Below, piece after piece: positions 1 to 11,419 of a stretch of 64,000 bases of DNA. Within the stretch, counting starts at the first letter, position 1. Each line of letters starts with the position of its first letter. This stretch comes from Dactylonectria macrodidyma (lineage: Eukaryota > Ascomycota > Sordariomycetes > Hypocreales > Nectriaceae), in assembly GCA_020744425.1 (NCBI GenBank), contig JAGMUV010000002.1:2214501-2278500 (forward strand), given 5' to 3'. Under the pieces are notes generated by a model. The model worked only from the letters and a program-made list of their open reading frames with translations. It did no database searches and was not told the origin of the DNA. Made by a program: the position numbers and the translations under genes.

Positions 1-1940
1 CAACACGCCTGGACACGACGGCGTCTTCCCGTCTCCCAGCCCCGATCCTTTCGCAAAGGGCCAGGACAATGCCACCGGATCTGGCTCTGCTGCTGCGACT
101 GGCGAGAATGCGCCTGCGCCTGCTTCCTCCAGCGTCACACCCAAGCTTGCCCCTTTGCATGAGATGACTGCCGACATTGTCAAAATTGTCAAACAATTCG
201 GTGCTACAGATGAAGACAGATTCAGGATCTCCAGAAACCTGCAGTCCGCAATCCAGTACAACACGTTTGTTGAGGAGATACCCCCAATTCGTGAGCCTGC
301 CCACACCCGGGTTCATGACGCACCCAAGCTCCGGGACATTCGCAAGCGAATCGACAACCAGAGCCTATCACAGGCGGAGATTGAGAACATCGCCGTAGAC
401 ATGCTGCCTGAGATTGCTGAGCTTGCCTCGGACTACCTCGGCAACACTGTGGTCCAGAAGTTATTCGAACACTGCTCTGACCAGTTGCGTGACGCCATGT
501 TGGCCGAGATCGCTCCCCACATGGCCGAGATTGGAGTACACAAGAATGGCACTTGGGCCGCTCAGAAGATCATCGATGTGTGCAAGAGTCCTGCTCAGAT
601 GAACATGATCGTGGAGCACCTACGACCTTACACTATCCCATTGTTCCTGGATCAGTATGGCAACTACGTTCTGCAGGGATGCCTCAAATTCGGCGCCCCT
701 TTCAACGACTTCATCTTTGAGACCATGCTGGGACGCATGTGGGATATTTCTCAGGGCCGCTACGGTGCCCGTGCCATGAGAGCTTGCCTGGAGAGCCACC
801 ATGCCACCAAGGATCAGCAACGCATGCTTGCCGCCACCATCGCTCTGCACAGCGTCCAGCTGGCCACCAATGCCAACGGTGCCCTTCTCCTGACCTGGTT
901 CTTGGATACCTGCACGTTTCCCCAACGTCGCACCGTCCTGTCCCCACAGCTAGTGCCTTACCTAGTCCACCTGTGCACTCACAAGGTTGCGTACCTGACG
1001 GTTCTGAAGGTCATTAACCAAAAGGCAGAAGCCGACGCCCGAGACGTTATCCTAAAGGCTCTTTTCTTTACTCCGAATGACCAAGTGCTAGAGGCTATTC
1101 TCAGCGACCACGCCTGCGGTGCCACGCTGATTTTCAAGGTCCTGACTACACCCTTCTTCGATGAGACGATCCGAACCCAGGTGGTCGACAACGTCAAGAA
1201 CGTCCTGGTCCGAATCAAGGCACAGCCAAGCCAGGGATACAAGCGCCTAATGGACGAGGTTGGCCTATCCACCCGCAACTCAGGAAACAACCGTGATGCC
1301 AGCACCCACTCGGAGCACCGCCAGCGTCCAGCCTCAAGACAGGCCAATGGCAATGGTCATCATCCCCAGTCAGCCCATTCCAACAAGCCGTTTTACAACC
1401 CCATCAACCAGCAGTCCAACCCCCCTGGATTCGAAATGGGTTACAACAATCAAAGGAACGACAATGTTGACAACGGCGTTTCTTCCTTCCCCCAGTACAA
1501 CCAGGGTATGATGTTCAACGCACCCAACGGCCCCATGGCTGCGGCCAACATGCAGCAGCAAATGCAGTTCCAGCAGAACATGATGAACAGGGGCCCACCG
1601 CCAATGAATTACAACTTCCCCCCTATGCAGGCCGGATATGGTGGTTACAATGGCCCGAACCCAAGTGTCGATCAGTATCGCCAACCGAACATGCCCAATG
1701 GCAGCCCCATTCAGCCGCCTTCATCACACATGCCTCAGATGCCCGCCGGCCAGACCCCCTTTGCCCCACCTGGTTTTGGTATGGGCATGGGAGGCTATGG
1801 CTATGGAAACATGCCTAACATGCCCAACATGGGTTATATGCAGCAGGAGCAGGGTAACCCCAGACGCGGTCGCGTAAGACATACCCGGTTTCAATATCGA
1901 CTGCCAAGACACCAGAGCTAACCAGTCCTTACAGAGATGA
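1..1940 (+). CDS. Puf-family (Jsn1/Puf2-type) RNA-binding protein, 5'-truncated by window edge
   Basis: Post-transcriptional regulator that would bind 3' UTRs of target mRNAs in the cytoplasm. The reading frame is open from base 2, so the true start lies upstream; fungal Jsn1/Puf2 relatives carry an RRM there. About 625 residues lie in the window. Residues roughly 100-420 form a row of Pumilio-type helical repeats, with segments such as GNTVVQKLFEH, NGTWAAQKII and QYGNYVLQGC. The tail (after about residue 430) is rich in Asn, Gln, Met and Pro and looks disordered or prion-like. I place a 61-nt intron at 1874-1934 (GTAAGA donor, GCTAAC branch, TTACAG acceptor); it joins in phase to AGA TGA, giving the end NPRRGRR. 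Without splicing the frame would run to 1921 with an unrelated tail. Convergent with the next gene. The family call is firm; the exact orthologue is less so. Confidence 0.87.
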
Positions 1941-3517
1941 TGAAACATCGCGTTTCCGCGCCGCCAAAAACTTGCCTTCTATTCTTAGACGAATCTATTG
2001 ACACTTATTTCTCGTTTTATCAGGCCATTTCTGGCAAAAGATGCCATGAGGAGTTGGGGGGATATGGAATTATCTTTCATTCGGATACAAGACACCGCAC
2101 TTTACGGCCGCGTTCTCCTGACGGTCCACTTGGACCGGGTATTCTCAGTACATCTTTGGATGCCTCACGCTCTTGTTTCGATACCTCCCTCTGCCACTTT
2201 GCTTGCGGCGCGGCGCGTGGGCGTCTGGCAGGCCTTGCATGCTATACGTCGTCACCCGCCAAAGAACGGAGAGGCAGGACTCTTCCACGATTGAACGAAT
2301 CCAGAAAAAAAAAATAAGAAAAAAAATTCACACAAAAACCCAACCGCCCTCGGGCCGCCCAGGGGATGCGTTCTGTTTTGTTCTCTTCTCTATAGAAAAA
2401 TTGCAGCCTTTTCCCCCAGCCCAGCTTGCTGCTGTATCTCGCGGGGCAGACCTTCATCCTGGGGACTTTGGGCTTGTGCTTGGCTCGACTTGGCTTGTCT
2501 TGCCCTGAGGAGCGGATTTATCAGGGGAACCGGGACGATGGGGTGATGCTGTGGGACAGTCTGGGAAAATTTGTCTTGCAATGTGCGTCGCAGCCTTGGG
2601 GCTAGCTTATCTTTCTCCCTAGCTAGGACAGCAGTGATCTGATAGCTTTCTAAGCTCTTTCCCTGGACTTTGACCGAGGTAGCAACTGGCCATCTCTATC
2701 GAGGATTGTATATTATCATGGAATCAAAACGCCAGTGGGCATGTTTGACGATTTTTGAATTGACTTTGTCGGTAAGATGAGAGAGTGCAGTGAGTTGTGG
2801 AACTGGAGGGTAGTGATGTGAGGGACGGCTGGACATGACAAAAAGACCAGGAGTGCATGTAATAGATGTGTAAAGTGTCTTCAATACCTATGGTATGTGA
2901 TCTTCCCGTTTCCTGTCTTCCCTCCTCCCCCCCTGGTGGTATCAAGAGAACAGTTCCACCTCATCCAGCCGGATATGATACAACAAGAGCATTAAAAAAA
3001 ACTTGAGCGCAAAGTCCATGTCGTCCTCCGTTTCCCTTTCCCGCCTTCCCGTCAAGGCATTGCGTCCTTGGAGGCTTCACCGCTGATAATGCAGCTTGAA
3101 GGGCTGCAACTCGTGGTTCCTGGAGCCTAACGGTGCGGATGCCTTATTAAGGAATGGCGGAAGCCTCAGATAGGCAGATAAAAGCGGCGTGGAATGGCGG
3201 CGCGCGGAGAGGGGGAGGGAAAGCAGAACAACAGACGAAAAGATAACCAGAAAGAACAATAACAAAGCATAATAAATTTGGGCGAGCACCCAAGTCGTCT
3301 CTATGCCTTAGTCGTAATGGTAATAGCAAAGCCCTCCAAACTCCGGTGTCCGTAGTAAAGGCTGGAAAGAAAAGGGGAGGCTATGAAGGGGTGCATTTGT
3401 GTGCCAACAATTCATACAATTCTATTTGGAAAGGGGGTATGCTGTAATCAAACAAGAGTGCCAATTTGTCGAGAAAGTCGTTAATTCTCGAAGAGGGAAA
3501 AGGGAGAGGGTAGACTA
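1941..3517. other. Convergent intergenic region (3' UTRs)
   Basis: Space between the ends of two convergent genes. It holds A-rich stretches near 2306-2340 and 2993-3004 and several T-rich stretches that could serve as 3' ends. I see no conserved ORF or RNA gene. Confidence 0.6.
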
Positions 3518-6500
3518 CTAGTCAAGGTCCATAGAAACTTCGCCGTGGTCGATAGTAGAAGGAGGGGTTGGTTCGGTCACCGGGTGAGATCCGCTGTCCT
3601 TTTCATCGGGGTCGGCGATGGCCGAATCTTGGGGGGATGGAACATCAGGCACAACCATGCCTTGGCTACGCATCACAGCGCTGACCTTTGACGGCGGTGC
3701 TTCGCCGAGGGCTTCACGGATGCGAGAGCCCATGGCATCCATCTGAGCAAGGAGGGCTCTGAGGCCAACCTTGTCGTTGTCAGTGAGGTGTCCCATGGCA
3801 ACATTGTCTGCATTGTTCTTGGCTATCAAGGACAACACAGTAGGGTCTGCAGCATTCTGTAGATGCGTCAGCATGGCGGAAAGCGAAGACCAGTCAGCAT
3901 AACTCACAACAAGTGCCGAGATAAGGACATCGATGTTTTCTGATCTCTTCCTCTTGAGACTATTCAACGCCAGTGATACCTGCAACTCGTCGGCAGTTCT
4001 CTGCAGGTCAGAACCTCGAGCTGGGTTTACAATATCATTGGCAGATTTTGTGGGCCAACAAGACAACCATCGAGGTTCGTCTTGGCGGTCTCCATAGCCA
4101 GCACCACGGCGGCGTAACCTGGAAACGGTCAGATTACGAAGAGGGAAACGAGGATCAGAATACTCACTGCTCGATAACATCGAGGACAACGCCAGGCGCC
4201 TGAATCTTATGGGTGCGGCCAAATGAGTCCGGATCTGGCCAGCCAGAGTCGCTGGACGGTTCAGGCTCGTCGCCCCAATCAATTTCAATGTGACCATTGT
4301 TCTTGAGACCTCGGGAGAAGGCTGGGATTACAGGCTGGGCGCCCTTGATCTTACGGAACCGATGGGCTGGGCCTAGAGGAGGGGCCTCCAGCAGGACATC
4401 ATCGACATGTGTAGGACAGCGCCAGGTCTTAGGGACAGGGGGCATGGCCAGAGGGGGGTCGAGGCAATCCAAATGCCAGTGCAGCGGACAAATGCTGCAC
4501 GAGACTATGGCGCGTACGTTGGTTGCCGACTTCTGACAACCATGGCAGAGCACTGCTTGGCCCTCCTCGCGCTGCTTGAAGAAGTCGGTAATCTCCTCAT
4601 AGCCATTCTTCTTCCTGGGCAGATTGGTTAGGCCGAATGATAGCTAGAATGGTTCGAGGTGGTAACTTACTTGACAGTCTTGGCGTTGGTGGCCTCTTCA
4701 TAATCGCCATCAGAACCAGCCTTGACGCCTTCGAATCGAGTTTGCAGCCGTTTGGGGAGGCTGAAAGCACGGGGGATGCTCTTCTCGAGGTTGTTCAGAG
4801 CGTTCGCAAAGACGCCCGTGTGCATGGGAATCCGTGATGGGTATCGTTTGAAGAGGCACTCGTTACAAAACCACTCGTCGGGAAGGCTCTCGGACTGCAC
4901 CATGCCCACGCACTCAAAGTGGAATGAGCGAGGACAACCATCGCAACAGACGACATCGCCAGCGGCACCGCAGGCGGAGCATTCCTCGTCATTGTCAGAT
5001 GCCTGTGAAATCTTGTCAGCGCCTGCATCCTGACACATTGACTTTGTCCTGCACTTCCAACGCGTCGAGGGCTGGCCGGAAAAGCGGATCTGCAGGGGCC
5101 ACCAAAATTACTTGCGTCTGGTGATCCTGGCTAGACGGAGAGAAAAAAAGGCGCCACGACCAAACAGTCCCGAACCCAGTCGCAGCCCCCGTTGATTCAT
5201 CGCGAAAATTAACCAAAAAAAACAGAGAGTCGGAGACACACGTCTTAGAAGCCTGTCAGGGGGGGTGGGTTGTGTGCCACGTACCTGTTCCTTAGACGCG
5301 CCGTTGGTGGTCGAGGCTTCAGCCAAAGATCGAGGAAGGCCTGCGGCAGTTCCTCCCTTCTTCTTCACCGGTCTGCGGGAGAGATAGGTTGTTAGCATAG
5401 CTCGTATCAAAATAATGGCATCTATGTTCTTAGTTCGAGGATGCGCGACCCGGTTTAAACGCGACACACGTCAAGATTGAGAGTGGGAGTGATGATGAGA
5501 TAAGACGTGGCCTCTGACGCGCCGAGCGGCTTCTCTCTCAACTCATTCTCCATGACTGCAGCGCAAGCGCGAGCATCGCAATGGCTTGCACCCAGGGAAG
5601 CGATTGCCGTGATGAAAACCATGACGTGGTTGATGCAACAACTAGAGGGGAGGTCGACGGAGAAGGGACTTACGATGATTTGACCCGGAGTCCGGATCTC
5701 TGCTTCTTAGGCAGGCGCAACGTGGGAGTCACGGCTCGCGATCCCACGGTAGAGCTGCCCTCGCCCTTGGCCGACCAGGCAACGGGTGAGAATGTCATTT
5801 CGACGTCGTCGTGAGGCCGCTTGCTGGCTGATCGGGTAGACCTGGTGGTGGCTGGGATCACCGTGGAGTGACGCGTTTTCCTGGTCCTCCTGGCGGGCGT
5901 GACGAGCAGCTCCTCGTCGGCATCGCGAACAGAGCTCTCGCGGACGGGGACACTGTTGGCAAACTGTCGCGCATCCCGCCGTCGGTCCCAGAAGGCATCA
6001 GGATCCTCGCCGTCGCCTGCCTCTTCGGCAGGCATGGGTACGGGCACGGGGGCCTTGCCAGAGTTCTTGGCGGCCTTGAAAGACTTGCCTGGCAGGTTTG
6101 GGAAGAGCTGAGCAGTGGAGAGCCTGCCCGGCATGCTGGCATCGACACTGGCATCGGCCGTGGGTGCGTTGGATGAAATGTGCCGTGAGATGGGCAGGGT
6201 GGGAGAGTTTGATGTGGAAGGGCTGGACCTGGCCTGCTTGGCCTTGGACTTGGAGGCGAGTGATTTGCGGCGGGTGGTGATTGGCCGAGATTTTGGCGCA
6301 TCGCTGGAGTCAGGCCCAGGGAGACCGGTTACCCCTCGACGAGGTGGACTGGCACTGGCAACACTGGCAACACTAGCAACACTGGCAACGCTGGCTTCGG
6401 GTGACGATAGGCTCATGGCCGACGAAAGCGACGAGTCGCTAGACGCAGAGTCGCGTCGGGCTCGTTTTCGAGAGGGCGTTCTGGGCTCGCTGTTGAAGCC

Positions 6501-7781
6501 TAGGCCACTACCTTGGCCGCTGCCGCTGGCCCCGGACGCCATTTTTCGGGGTGTTTCGCGAGTGGCGTGGCTGTGGGAATGCGTGTGTGTGTGCGTGTGC
6601 GCCGATGAAGAGTGCGATGTCTTAGTCCTCTTGGCTGCTCTACCCTCTGACTGCGGTTCCTCGGAATGATGAAGAAGCTTGTCGTACGGCGCGGCCTTGG
6701 GCTTGTGAGGAGTAAAGCGGCTGTTGGTCGACGGCGGGATAAAGTAGTAGCAGCCTGCGTTGTCCTTTTTGCCCTCGCGCTTCTTGTGCTCAATCTGCTT
6801 CGAGAACTTTCGGAGTGTGGCCGCGTCTGCTGTTTGGTTGAAGACGTCTTCAATCATGGCAATGAAGCGGGCGCTGTGTGCGTTTTCGTCGTAGAGGGTT
6901 CTGAGTGCCCAGGCAGTGGGATAGCGGTAGTGCTTGAGTGCCTCGTCCACGGCCGCTTCAACGACCTTGTCGGTGAACTCTTTGACCTCGGGATCAGGCG
7001 AAGCAAGCTCTTCAGCCTCCTCAGCCTCAATCACTTCTTTCGCTTCCTCGGCTTGCTTTGCCAGCTTTGCTTGCTTTGCTGCTTGTTTTGCATGCTTTGC
7101 TGCTTGCTTAGTCGTCTTTGCCTCCTTTGCTCCCTTTACCTCTTTGGCTTGCTTTGCCTCTTTAAGTTCTTTCGCCTGCCGGGACCCTTTGGTGTCCTTG
7201 GGCGTGACCGGCTTCGTCACCGCAGAAATGGAGCTTCTCCTCCCGCCCGACGACCGCCGGGTTCGCTTGCCCAGAGACACACGACCTGACTGGCGACGTT
7301 TTGGAGCCTCCTTGGGCTCATAATCTTCGTCGTCGTCGTCGTCTGCTACTGGCATAACCTTGATGGCGCCGGACCTCCGCCGTGGCGGTGTGGGAGGAGC
7401 TGTGGTAGGTGGAGGGGAAGATGCAGCAGCCGGGGGCTTCGGTGCGGGATCCGAAGCAGAATTTGCAGCATTTCCGCCAGAGGACTTCAGAATGATCTTT
7501 CGCACAGCGGAACCCGTCTCAGAGCCAACCTTTTTGGCTTTGGGCAGCGATCCCAGCGGCGCCATGTTCTCCAGAACGCCATATCGCACGAGACCATCAT
7601 CCTCGAAGCTCGCCTTGGCCTGCACAGAGGGCTCCAACCACCGCTGCATAAATGCCCTCGATGCCTGATTCGAAGAGACCTTGGGCGCGTCAGCGAGCCC
7701 ATTCCAGCTGCTGGTCTTAGTGGTTGACTGCGCCGGGCTCGAATAGCGAGATCGCGTAGCTCGAGTGTTGGAAGGTATCAT
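3518..7781 (-). CDS. RCO1: RCO1-like PHD-finger subunit of the Rpd3S histone deacetylase complex
   Basis: Nuclear chromatin protein. In the known family it tethers the Rpd3S deacetylase to methylated nucleosomes in transcribed genes through a PHD1-SID-PHD2 module that also binds the chromodomain protein Eaf3. Six exons on the minus strand: 7781-5674, 5372-5285, 5002-4671, 4614-4168, 4118-3908, 3856-3518 (about 1,174 aa). PHD1 lies in exon 3 (ECSACG, VVCCDGC, HFEC, CNEC) and PHD2 in exon 4 (LCHGC, SCSIC, WHLDC). The long exon 1 is low complexity and basic. Exon 3 could instead start at 5089, also in phase, but the 5002 acceptor has a better branch point (GCTGAC, TTTCACAG) and a cleaner protein. 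The 51-nt intron 3907-3857 is a multiple of three without stops. The ATG at 7781 opens the frame; upstream in-frame codons lack ATG. The double-PHD order makes RCO1 the best call; Cti6-type single-PHD proteins fit worse. Confidence 0.83.
6346..6415 (-). repeat. Coding repeat giving SVA triplets in the RCO1-like protein
   Basis: Imperfect 9-10 bp repeats around CACTGGCAA on the plus strand encode a run of Ser-Val-Ala units on the minus strand inside the disordered exon 1. A separate GT-rich stretch at about 6572-6602 encodes alternating His-Thr/His-Ser. Confidence 0.75.
7000..7195 (-). repeat. Lys/Ala/Gln-rich coding repeat in the RCO1-like protein
   Basis: Degenerate repeats of GCTTGCTTTGC-like sequence on the plus strand encode a long charged stretch of K-Q-A-K and K-E-A-K type units ending in an acidic E-E-A-E tail. 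It is predicted to be a single long helix. Shadow ORFs over it on the opposite strand are Ala/Ser/Cys/Phe-rich and not real. Confidence 0.75.
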
Positions 7782-8131
7782 GGTGCCGGGCTGGCTGGTC
7801 GCCCCTGGGCCGCGGGACGGGCAGCGCACCTCTTCAGGCCTGCGAAACGATGGTCAGCGAGTGGCACGAGAAGCGCAGGCGTCGGGGCAAGGGCAGCAGT
7901 TACTTGACTCTTGGGCTGCAGCATGAATTTCTGCTGCAGAATCGCGTCTTTTCGAGGCGAGGACGCGGTGACTTGACGAGGAGAAAAGGGTGTGGGTAGG
8001 TTGGTCGCAGGCGGGCTGTGAGACAGGCCTCGGAGGAGGCGGGCGTGTCGGACAAGGGGGGCAACCCGCCCAAGCACCCCAGAGCACTATAAGATAGCAC
8101 TGCAAAACGTCGCCACTGCACTCAAGCACTC

Positions 8132-8190
8132 AACAGCACCAACAGCAGCACCAACAGCAGCACCAACAGAACCAGCAGAACCAACAACAC
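8132..8190. repeat. Short tandem repeat, unit near AACAGCAGCACC
   Basis: About four degenerate copies of a 12-bp unit followed by related AACCAGCAG pieces, in the likely upstream region of the RCO1-like gene. Confidence 0.8.
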
Positions 8191-9187
8191 TAACGCCGCC
8201 TTGCACCGCACTTCACTGCACTGCTCTGCACTGCACTGCACAGTAGAGATGCCCAGGCTGTACGGTGCTGCAGCAGAGAGGTGCCCTAGATAGCCGCATC
8301 AAGCCGGCTAGCTGCTTGCTCATGCGTTCTTTTGTCCCTTCTGCTCCTCTGTTCATCTGGCTGGCCGGCAGTCGTACAGCTGAGGCTCTTGATGACCGTC
8401 GTCGATTTCTCATCGCGTCCTCCTCCGGAGCTAAGAGGGAGCTCTCCTCCTCACCAGGGGGGAAGGGGGGGAGCTCTCCACCTAAGGGTACCCTACCTAG
8501 AAGCTAGGCCAGCGCTCCCGTCCCGCTTGAGCTCCAACTTGAACTCGACTTGGCTCGACTTGGGTCGCCTCGATTCGCCTCACCTTGGTCTCGATCAGCC
8601 TAGAAGGCTAGTCCTGAGGCTTGCCATGCCGACGCCGGTTCAACGGTCCGGGCCAAAGATGCTCCTCAAAAACCCTTTAATTTTTTCTCGAGGTCTCCCA
8701 CTCCCCAGCCTCATATTTCGATACCCGGCAGATGCACTGTACAGACTGCACATACACCGAGCGGCCAAGTAGCCAGGGGGTTGAATGACGAATGGCGGGT
8801 AGCAGATGGATGGCAGACGGCTGATGGCACACCTAGTCGGGGCGGACTCAGGATGGCACACGTCCACTAGGCTTGCTCGCCTCGTCTTTACAACTTGCGT
8901 TGTGTCGCATTAGGTCGCAGCAGTTGCCTCGTTCCCAAGGCTTCTGGTCAAGCCACGGGCTGGTCCATCTCGCCCCTGTTTCTGGAGCTGTCTTCTCCTT
9001 CAATTTGCCTGCCTCCTCTTCTCTTCTCTTTTTTTTCTCTTCTCTTCCCCTCCCTTCTCTCTCATCTCCTCTCTGTCTCCCCATCACATCTCAACTTCCA
9101 TTCCTGATTCATTGATATGACACTTGCCCTTTCATTCGTCTCCTTGCTCACACGCTCATACACTCACTCACCCTCGCCCGCTTGCTC

Positions 9188-9240
9188 ACTCAGTCAATCA
9201 GTCAGTCAGTCAGTCATTCATTCATTCACTCACTCACTGA
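9188..9240. repeat. Tetranucleotide microsatellite (CAGT/CATT/CACT units)
   Basis: Runs of CAGT, then CATT, then CACT units. The three blocks differ by one base each, suggesting a single array that drifted. Confidence 0.85.
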
Positions 9241-9696
9241 ATCACTGAGCACTTGCACATTCGCTCGTCCAGCCCCTCATCCAGCTGCTCGTCCACTGGC
9301 TCGCCTCAGCAGCCTCACCCCTTTCATCTGACGTCCACCAGCCATGACATGGATCGTAATCCCACTGCATACTGCAACAAAATCTGGAAAGTTGGTGTTG
9401 AGAGACAGCTTGTCAGTGCCGAGCTTTGTTGGGTTTCTATATACCTGACCGTTGCTCGACTACCTTCGCTAAACATAATGAATACCGCTTCCGGGGAGCT
9501 CTACCGTCCTTAGCAGCCTTGGAGAGACTCGGTGTCGTGGAAGCTCCTCGACCAACGAGGCCGGCTACCACGACAGCCTGATCGTGGCCCGGCTTGCCGA
9601 TGTACCATCCGTAGAAATTTGCGCTTCTCGCCCCAGCGGTCTTTCAGGTTGCCAACTCTTGGCCCCCTGAGCCAGTCATGTCCGCATCAGCTTGAT

Positions 9697-11419
9697 TTAC
9701 GCCTCGCCCTCCTTCTTGGTGGCCTTCTTCTTGTTCTTGTTCTTCTTGTTGCCCGTGTTTCGGGACAGGGGCTGCTCCAGAATCTTGAGGATCTCCTCAT
9801 CCTCGATCTTCTTGTCTGACTGAACCTTACTCAAATCGAGAGCAGGGGGGGCACCTAGCTTGGTGATGCCGTTCTTGGTGATGGCTGTCTCCATGTTAGT
9901 ACTTGACAATTATGCTGGTTTGTTTGTTTGTTTGTTTTTCTTGGCTAGCTTCTACTTTTCTTTCTGCGGGGCTGAACTTACCAAAGGTGGTCAGATAGCG
10001 GGCAACCTCGCCGTTGTCCTTGTCACCGACCAGTTCGTACTGGCGGAAAACATTGCCTCGGACACACTCGACGACACCAGATTTTGCGTCTCGCTCATCC
10101 TCCAGCTGCCTCAAGCTGAAGGGGAAAGTGCCAAACTTCTTCTGGACCTCGGAGAGAATCTTGCGAGAGGTGGGTCGCTTCAGACCGTAAGTCTGGTTGG
10201 TGCGACGGTGGAGGGTAGCGCGCTGGTCAATGGACTTGATCTTGCCAGAGCCGGTGCTGACGCCAATCTCGACACCCCAAACCTCGCCAATCTCGGGAAC
10301 GCCATCTCCCTTGGTACCCTCGGCAGGGGAAAGGACAATCTTCTTGGTACCTTCGATTTCGTTGTGGTCGAACAGCCATGAAGTGGTGCTCTCGACGACG
10401 TTGACGTCATATGCGCCGGTGACCTTCTCGATGAGGCTGGTGATCTTAGACTGGGTGGGGGGCTTCTGGGAGGCGGCCTTGGCCTTCTCCTCCTCGGTGC
10501 CCTGAACGAGCAGGCCGGGGGGGACCATCAACCTCAGAAGAAGTTCGTTGGCATAGTGGGTGGCCAGCAGCAGGTCGGCCTGGCGGCCGGTGATGGGCTC
10601 GTCGGCCTTCTCGGGCGAGGTGGCGATGACGGTGTCGCAAACAATGGAGCCGAAGCCATCAATTTGGGCACCGAGCTGTATCTTGATAGCCTCTCCCTCC
10701 TTGACCTCGATAGCGGCCTCAGCCTCGTCGGTTGTGAGGGGGGTGTATGGGGTAACGTAGGACGAGGGCGACACGGTGGTGGGGTGAGAGAAACCTTTGG
10801 TCGAGTCAGTGACGGGCCGCGATTGGGAACAGAGGGGAAGAACGGAGACGAACCCTTGGCGATCTTCTTGCCTCGGTAGACCTTGGCGACCTCCTCCTCG
10901 ATCAACTTGTCACCCTGCTGGCAGATCTCAACGATCTTGGCGCCTGGGACGACAAGCTTGGATACCTCGGCCAGGACCTTCTCGGAGATCTGGGCGGCAG
11001 TCTTATACTTGGTGAGGGTGTCGGGGTTACCCAGGGAGTAGTCTGTAGCTGCGTATTAGCTTTTGACTGAGTCCTATTGTGCTGGCGGCGTGCGGGCGCC
11101 ATGGTGGTCGCGAAAATAGCAACGGGTAGCTGTGTGGACGCAGAGGCTTTGGTGTTTTGCTGATGTGGCGGGGTACTAAGTGAGGGGCATGGACACCCGC
11201 ATGAAAGGCACCACCGACAGCTGTGAAGGTAAGGCAGGTAGGTAGGCGTAAGTAGAGAAAAGAAAGGGCAAGCAGTGAGAATTCGGCCAACGGTAGCACA
11301 GGCAAAGGCACTGGCACTGGCACTGGCACAGATAGGCACATGTGTGTATTGCAATAAGCAAGCATGGGAAGAGGTAGGAAAGGGAGAGACTAACCGACAG
11401 CTTCCTTTTGGTCCGACAT
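9697..11419 (-). CDS. PA2G4/Ebp1-type protein (curved DNA-binding protein; pita-bread fold, inactive aminopeptidase homologue)
   Basis: Homologue of human PA2G4/EBP1 and fission yeast Cdb4, a ribosome- and RNA-associated relative of type II methionine aminopeptidase that has lost catalysis; it acts in cytoplasm and nucleolus. Four minus-strand exons: 11419-11395, 11042-10854, 10794-9982, 9884-9697, giving 404 aa, close to the family length (394 in human). The protein begins MSDQKEAVDYSLGNPDTLTK and includes KGFSHPTTVSPSSY and AQIDGFGSIVCDT, landmarks of the family. The C-terminus ends in a Lys/Asn-rich segment, which in this family binds RNA. Exon 1 codes only 25 nt and is followed by a 352-nt intron. 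The last intron uses a perfect TACTAAC branch at about 9898-9904, with the acceptor in GAGACAG just after it. The same strand as the RCO1-like gene; divergent from the SNF5 gene. Confidence 0.9.
11311..11328. repeat. Hexamer repeat (CTGGCA)3 in intron 1 of the PA2G4-like gene
   Basis: Three perfect CTGGCA copies within a longer GGCA-rich stretch, inside the unusually long first intron. Confidence 0.8.

Larger units (their letters stand above)
7782..9696. other. Intergenic region between RCO1-like and PA2G4-like genes, with simple repeats
   Basis: Contains the RCO1-like promoter (minus direction) and the 3' flank of the PA2G4-like gene. It holds a CAG/CAA-type repeat at 8132-8190, a G-rich block near 8456-8475, a strongly plus-strand pyrimidine-rich block at about 8995-9330 and a tetranucleotide repeat at 9188-9240. 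No ORF here has recognisable homology; the longest are shadow-like. Confidence 0.55.

Noticed and set aside
6934..7323. 129-codon plus-strand Ala/Ser/Phe/Cys-rich ORF
   Set aside because: Antisense shadow of the KQAK repeat of the RCO1-like gene.
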